Positions 60,467 to 64,000 of a stretch of 64,000 nt of DNA are shown piece by piece. The stretch is taken from positions 194,056 through 258,055 of the forward strand of contig MKRX01000026.1 of NCBI GenBank assembly GCA_001898035.1. Direction: 5' to 3'. The notes under the pieces are model-generated. The model saw only the letters and a list, made by a program, of their open reading frames with translations. It was not told where the DNA came from and did not search any database. The position numbers and the translations under genes are program-made. How positions within the stretch are numbered: the stretch's first letter is position 1; every line of letters starts with the position of its first letter. The DNA comes from Armatimonadetes bacterium 55-13 (GTDB lineage: Bacteria; Armatimonadota; Fimbriimonadia; Fimbriimonadales; Fimbriimonadaceae).

Positions 60467-60482
60467 TGCCAATTTTTTGGCA
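60467..60482. promoter_or_regulatory. BlaI-type operator 2
   Basis: TGCCAA-TTTT-TTGGCA is the second perfect palindrome. The centre-to-centre distance of 44 bp is close to four helical turns, so two repressor dimers would sit on the same DNA face. A further TTGGCA half-site lies between them. Confidence 0.75.
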
Positions 60483-60514
60483 CAAAAGGAAAAACGTCCC
60501 AAACATGGACCTTG

Positions 60515-60539
60515 TGTGAGGCACGGTTAGTCCGTGAGC
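60515..60539. repeat. Degenerate REP hairpin
   Basis: GTGAGGCACGG-TTAGT-CCGTGAGC follows the same layout as the REP units at 9.7-9.9 kb (stem, TT-containing loop, stem, GAGC end) but lacks an exact GTAG foot. Confidence 0.55.
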
Positions 60540-60590
60540 TGGCCCCAAAAAGCCTCCTGCCACCCAAACAATCGCCATGCCTCCGCCTTT

Positions 60591-60705
60591 TGCGGTGGAG
60601 GCAAACCCACCGAGCGCTTCCAACACGCCTCCACCTCAAAAGGCGGAGGCATCAATCTTCCGGCCACCGGCAGGTGTAGCCGCCAGTTCCATGACGGCGT
60701 GAGCG
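60591..60705. repeat. Composite REP unit R1
   Basis: This unit is about 115 bp and shares AGGCAAACCCACCGAGCGC, an inner GCCTCC/GGAGGC hairpin and a terminal GTAG hairpin (GTAG at 60676) with R2 and R3. The terminal stem is partly eroded here (CGCC with GGCG). Confidence 0.82.
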
Positions 60706-60767
60706 ATACCAATAACCAGACCGCTCTGACCCATCACCCAAACAACCGCCCACCAACCCCGAAGGGT

Positions 60768-60791
60768 GTAGTCGTCGGTCAAGCCCGACGC
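60768..60791. repeat. Solo GTAG hairpin
   Basis: GTAG at 60768-60771 is followed by CGTCGG-TCAAGC-CCGACG, a perfect stem, with the upstream context CAACCCCGAAGGGT as in the 9.7 kb copies. Confidence 0.75.
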
Positions 60792-60803
60792 AGAACAACT
60801 GCT

Positions 60804-60926
60804 TGCGGTGGAGGCAAACCCACCGAGCGCTTCCAAGCAGCCTCCACCTCAAGAGGCGGAGGCATCCATATTCCGGCCACCGGCAGGTGTAGCCGCCGGT
60901 TCCGTGCCGGCGTGAGCGCGTATGCC
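60804..60926. repeat. Composite REP unit R2
   Basis: Best-preserved copy of the R family: TGCGGTGGAGGCAAACCC start, GCCTCC/GGAGGC hairpin, GTAG at 60889 and a CCGCCGG-TTCCGT-GCCGGCG stem-loop, ending GAGCGCGTATGCC. The 610 bases between the BlaI gene and the next gene hold only operators and these repeats. Confidence 0.85.
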
Positions 60927-60970
60927 AACAGAGTTCCTCCGCCAAACCTCACCCCAAACCAATCCCGCGA

Positions 60971-60999
60971 AGCGTACAAACGCGGTTTCGTACGCGAGC
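60971..60999. repeat. Degenerate REP hairpin
   Basis: GCGTACAAACGCGG-TTTCGTA-CGCGAGC resembles the REP loop and GAGC end, but GTAG is changed to GTAC and the stem is short. Confidence 0.5.
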
Positions 61000-61034
61000 A
61001 GGCCGAAACGCACTCAGCACTCCGCACTCAGTAC

Positions 61035-61400
61035 TTAAAAAGGGGCCACCAAAACGTTGACGACCATAACCCCAATCACCAAAACGCCTCGCGCCAAGTG
61101 AATCAAACCGCCCCCAGTCTCCGCCAACGCCATCCGCCTCGCCTGCAACCACTCGATCAACAGAATCGGTCCAATGGACATCAACACCCAAGGAGAAAAG
61201 TGGCGCGTCCCCACCACCACCGAAGCCAACAACCACACCATCGCCGCGACCCCAAATGCGAACAATACCGCCATCATTTTTGAGGACGAGAAGAAAGGCG
61301 GGCGACGATTCGCCCGCACCAAATAAGCTGGCCCCGCTAACTGAATCCCAATAAATCCCGCCAACCCTACGGAAAACATCAAAACTGGAAAGACAAGCAT
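61035..61400 (-). CDS. Small four-helix membrane protein, unknown
   Basis: The 121-residue protein has about four hydrophobic segments (VLMFSVGLAGFIGIQLAG, MMAVLFAFGVAAMVWLLASVVV, PWVLMSIGPILLIEWL, GVLVIGVMVVNVLVA) separated by short basic loops. No family is recognised. REP-like units lie on both sides. A possible transporter or sensor role cannot be assigned. Confidence 0.6.
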   Translation of the reverse strand: MLVFPVLMFSVGLAGFIGIQLAGPAYLVRANRRPPFFSSSKMMAVLFAFGVAAMVWLLASVVVGTRHFSPWVLMSIGPILLIEWLQARRMALAETGGGLIHLARGVLVIGVMVVNVLVAPF

Positions 61401-61520
61401 TACCTAAATCCTACGCTACAACACCTCTGAAGCAAAGTGCTTTAAACCGTTCAACACTATAGAGCCGATCAACTACCTCAGCAAAGGCGGACAGCTGCTT
61501 GGAAATCAACTCGACGAGCA

Positions 61521-61637
61521 GAGGCAAACCCACCGAGCGCTTCCAACCAGCCTCCACCTCAAGAGGCGAAGGCATCAAGGTTCCGGCCACCGGCAGGTGT
61601 AGCCGCTGGTTCCGTGCCGGCGTGAGCGCGTATGCCG
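61521..61637. repeat. Composite REP unit R3
   Basis: Third copy, same order as R2: GAGGCAAACCCACCGAGCGC, GCCTCC-type hairpin with one change, GTAG at 61599 and the CCGCTGG-TTCCGT-GCCGGCG hairpin, ending GAGCGCGTATGCC. It accounts for most of the 311 bases between the two unknown genes; the rest shows nothing. Confidence 0.85.
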
Positions 61638-61711
61638 ACAGAGCGTTCTTATCCAAACACACGTTCTCAAAATTGGCAACGAATACACATTTCTCGTTCC
61701 CTAAAGATCGA

Positions 61712-62275
61712 TCATGTGCGTGCCTTCTCTGCCTCACAAAGCCGCATCCGCTCCTCCATCCCGGGCTGGATCAAGGCCATCCATCGCTCAAAGTTCTCCG
61801 GGCTCAACCAAGTCCGCATCTCCGAAACCATCGCCTCGTGCCCCCACGCCATCTCTTCGCAATCCACCGACGAAAAATCGATCTCCAAGACATCGACAAA
61901 CCACCCGTCCCACCCCGCTGGCGGCCCCACCTCGCCCCGGTCGTACCGAGCCATCAGCGCCAACACATCAGCTACCGAAAAAGGATCGTCCAACAGGAAA
62001 TCCATCTTCCGAGGAGCCCCCTTCGAGAGGTCCAAAAAGCGAGCCGCCGGACTCGCCTGTCCAACCAAACACTCAGGATGAGTCGCCCGCATCAACCCGG
62101 CCAAGTCATACCCAGAGCCCCCCTGCCGCTGCGAATCAAACAGAAACACCTTAACCTTGTCCGAGTCACGTATCACCCGCGCCGCGGCCTCAAACTCCGC
62201 CGTGACAACAACCCTCACTCCGGCGTCCGCCAGTTGCTTCTCGAAAGACTCAAACCCAAAGAGAAGTACGTCCAT
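61712..62275 (-). CDS. Unknown soluble protein
   Basis: The 187-residue protein begins at an ATG (a TTG codon just before is also open). It starts MDVLLFGFESFEKQLADAGVRVVVTAEFEAAARVI with a DSQRQGGSGYDLAGLMRATHP loop, vaguely like a receiver or Rossmann half, and ends with a helical, acidic region (MVSEMRTWLSPENFERWMALI). No family is recognised. It lies 49 bases downstream of the next gene on the same strand. Confidence 0.65.
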   Translation of the reverse strand: MDVLLFGFESFEKQLADAGVRVVVTAEFEAAARVIRDSDKVKVFLFDSQRQGGSGYDLAGLMRATHPECLVGQASPAARFLDLSKGAPRKMDFLLDDPFSVADVLALMARYDRGEVGPPAGWDGWFVDVLEIDFSSVDCEEMAWGHEAMVSEMRTWLSPENFERWMALIQPGMEERMRLCEAEKART

Positions 62276-62324
62276 CAAACCGCTCTAAACTCAAGACTGC
62301 CGCCTAATCCCGCCCCCAAGCCCA

Positions 62325-62960
62325 TCACCGCGTCGGCATCACGCGCTCTAACATCCGCTCAAAATCATCCACGCTCGGCGTCTGTCGCGCAATCTTTGCC
62401 CGAATCTTCTCAAGCAGTTCTGGCTCTAACTCACGCTTCAGCAGAATTGAGAGGGCGAGGAGCCTTTGCCCGCGTCGAAACGCTATCGGACAGTTCATTC
62501 CACGGTTGATCTCATCGAACTGGGAGAGAACTTCGAAGGCATATTCAGGACGGATGAAATTCTCGTAATACGGAAAACCATATTGAACGGTTAACTCATA
62601 AAGAGCTTGCGCCGCTTCATCCGCCATGCGCTCATTTTCAACCGAATGACGGATTCCCATTCCGCGGATGAAGTTTCCAAACTCAATTTCCACGGTTAAA
62701 GTCTTTTTGAGGTCAGCAGCAGACCAGTGCGGTCTATCGACGTTCACCATCTCTTCAACCGCATCGATTCGAACTCCCATGTATCCCAACACATCAAAAT
62801 CGATCCCAGGATGATTCACAACCTCTAGGCGAAGCGAAGCATGCCCCCCAGGCAACTTCTTTCGATAGACTCGACTCGACTTCGTGGTGGTAAAACCATG
62901 TTCAGCCAGCCTACAAGCAAGATCGCCATGAACCCTCTTTCTTAAATCGTCTAGCCGCAT
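62325..62960 (-). CDS. Unknown protein, DUF4304-like opening
   Basis: The 211-residue protein starts at the ATG at 62960, chosen because GGAAAGG lies about 8 bases upstream. An alternative at 63008 adds 16 residues. LACRLAEHGFTTTKSSRVYRKKLPGGHASLRLEVV recalls DUF4304-type proteins, which are common in bacterial toxin-immunity neighbourhoods. That link is weak. The C-terminus is helical (AIFRRGQRL-type region). It shares orientation with its neighbours. Confidence 0.68.
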   Translation of the reverse strand: MRLDDLRKRVHGDLACRLAEHGFTTTKSSRVYRKKLPGGHASLRLEVVNHPGIDFDVLGYMGVRIDAVEEMVNVDRPHWSAADLKKTLTVEIEFGNFIRGMGIRHSVENERMADEAAQALYELTVQYGFPYYENFIRPEYAFEVLSQFDEINRGMNCPIAFRRGQRLLALSILLKRELEPELLEKIRAKIARQTPSVDDFERMLERVMPTR

Positions 62961-63059
62961 CAATAGATCCTTTCCATAGAACTCGTCACCAGAGCCTCCG
63001 TTGAGCATGGGGCCCGTTCCTCACCCCCAAAGGGCAATCATTTGTGTCGCCGCCGACTC

Positions 63060-63497
63060 TCAACTATCAAAGAGCTCTCTGCCCGACCGCCCGTGAAGCG
63101 TCACGTCACTCGCGCTCAAAACCACCGGCTCCGACCGATAGATAACTGCCCTCGGAAACCGGACAGCGTCCAAATCCAGACTCGTGCAAAGCCCATGCGC
63201 CTCAAAGGCCCCCTCCCAAGCCAATTCGATCAACTCAACCGAGCCGTCTCCCCCCATCACCTCTCGGGGATTCCAAGAGCGCTCAGGCACCGAGATCCGA
63301 TCCGGCGTGAGCCCAAACGCATAGTCGCCAAACGCCTCTAACGGAACCGACGGAAGCAACCCAAAGTCCGAGAGCTTCGCCTCCACGCAAAACTCCTGAT
63401 CCAAATGCTCAAACCGGCATTGGTAAGATAAAGCGTCCGGGCATTGGGATAGAAAGCGCTCCCAGTCAGACCTGTCACCCACAAAGTGCCCCCTCAC
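63060..63497 (-). CDS. Unknown protein with uncertain N-terminus
   Basis: The 145-residue version uses a GTG at 63497. The frame upstream to a TGA near 63597 also looks coding (SSVWWGTFELLGSLRQAHLGFAHV) but has no ATG, so the true N-terminus may be lost or use a rare start such as CTG. The body reads DALSYQCRFEHLDQEFCVEAKLSDFGLLPSVPLEAFGDYAFGL. No family is recognised. It could be a decayed gene. Confidence 0.55.
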   Translation of the reverse strand: MRGHFVGDRSDWERFLSQCPDALSYQCRFEHLDQEFCVEAKLSDFGLLPSVPLEAFGDYAFGLTPDRISVPERSWNPREVMGGDGSVELIELAWEGAFEAHGLCTSLDLDAVRFPRAVIYRSEPVVLSASDVTLHGRSGRELFDS

Positions 63498-63723
63498 ATG
63501 GGCAAACCCAAGGTGCGCCTGTCGAAGGCTCCCCAGCAGTTCAAAAGTCCCCCACCAAACACTCGATGCAGAACCTCCGAGCCAACCGCTTCTCCCTCAA
63601 AAACAAGGTACTGATAATCGCTCGACTCCACCTGGGATGAACTGATTATCTACACGCCGAACAAAGATCATCTCGAGTAACCCTAATCTACTGAGCCCAG
63701 GAACAGCTCCGCTCAAATCATAA

Positions 63724-64000
63724 TCACGCCAACTTCGAGGAAGTCGCCCGGCGCCGCCGCCAACTGAGAATAAACAGCGTAACGAACAGCAGCTTAGGGA
63801 TAAGCATATAGCCGGACACATGGAGCACGGGAACGAAACTGGCAATAGCCAAGGCAAAGACACCGAACGACGGGAATAGCCCCTTTCCGTCACTTGGTTT
63901 CAATTCAACCAACCATAGGAACCCAATTATCACGAACGCCAAGACGCCCAATGCATGATTCCGAGGGTAAACAATCTCGGGCAGAATCACACCCGCCAGC
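63724..64000 (-). CDS. Partial small membrane protein, C-terminal part
   Basis: The frame runs off the right edge and ends at 63724. At least two hydrophobic segments are present (LGVLAFVIIGFLWLVEL, GVFALAIASFVPVLHVSGYML, LLFVTLFIL) with a basic C-terminus (SWRRRRATSSKLA). No family is recognised. A GTG at 63990 is in frame but the open codons before it suggest the gene starts outside the window. Confidence 0.5.
   Translation of the reverse strand, partial: LAGVILPEIVYPRNHALGVLAFVIIGFLWLVELKPSDGKGLFPSFGVFALAIASFVPVLHVSGYMLIPKLLFVTLFILSWRRRRATSSKLA

Noticed and set aside
60424-60639. N-terminal extension of the BlaI frame
   Set aside because: It reads through the operators and a repeat unit; the family start is the ATG at 60423.
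60534-61283. 249-residue plus-strand frame in the repeat region
   Set aside because: It is composed of translated repeat units plus the antisense of a membrane gene.
63597-63893. 98-residue minus-strand frame at the right end
   Set aside because: It overlaps in another frame a hydrophobic protein with better membrane features; its own sequence is Ser/Arg/Cys-rich noise.

Overview
The window looks like a chromosomal segment of a free-living, moderately high-GC, Gram-negative-type bacterium. Gene content fits the phylum Armatimonadota, probably a Fimbriimonadia member: BTAD/STAND regulator, many exported glycoside hydrolases, M56/BlaI pair, DUF1559-like tail, lipoproteins beside periplasmic Spy-like proteins. 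This placement is inference from gene style; there is no rRNA or other marker. Coding density is high, with many 4-bp ATGA/GTGA tandem overlaps and several 4-bp convergent stop overlaps. I see no tRNA, rRNA, CRISPR array, prophage or intact insertion sequence.

Layout. 0-3.3 kb: sufB, a small unknown protein and a LacI-type regulator. 3.5-6.9 kb: a tight four-gene operon encoding a UDP-glucuronate decarboxylase, a sugar-1-phosphate nucleotidyltransferase, a glucuronokinase-like GHMP kinase and a TIM-barrel sugar isomerase. I read it as a bacterial route from free glucuronate to UDP-xylose. 7-9.6 kb: a KimA-like potassium transporter and a creatininase-family protein with altered metal ligands. 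9.6-10.5 kb: a RAYT (REP-associated tyrosine transposase) with two GTAG-type hairpin repeats; more copies lie at 60.5-61.6 kb. 10.5-15.5 kb: GH27 alpha-galactosidase, ThuA protein and an ECF sigma/anti-sigma pair. 15.6-23.3 kb: a sugar-binding lipoprotein, MsrB, and an operon of exported AMMECR1-domain protein, thioester-less alpha-2-macroglobulin and a redoxin-polysaccharide deacetylase fusion. 23.4-26.7 kb: a CpxRA-like two-component system flanked by two Spy/CpxP-like proteins, with the same Gly-Pro-rich tracts in sensor and effectors. 26.8-31.2 kb: speE, msrA, a diguanylate cyclase and cutC.

The right half is dominated by glycan use. At 31.2-37.2 kb are a GH20 hexosaminidase, a GH95 fucosidase with an inserted domain and a HexNAc-1-kinase-like enzyme. 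At 43.9-51.0 kb are a sugar-binding lipoprotein, a frameshifted membrane gene, an SGNH esterase-sialidase fusion, an exported RbsD/FucU-like protein and a Tat-exported GH116, with a BTAD-STAND regulator running divergently. At 55.3-58.3 kb is a single polypeptide with two tandem GH29 fucosidase modules. Together with the GH27 enzyme this suggests foraging on fucosylated, galactosylated, HexNAc-containing and perhaps sialylated glycans.

The regulatory highlight is a c-di-AMP (ydaO/yuaA-class) riboswitch at about 41.14-41.25 kb. It is followed by a ribosome-binding-site-sequestering hairpin and controls two tandem, mutually paralogous small helical proteins of unknown function. The last 4 kb hold a BlaI/M56 pair with two perfect operators, REP-like repeats and small unknown proteins.
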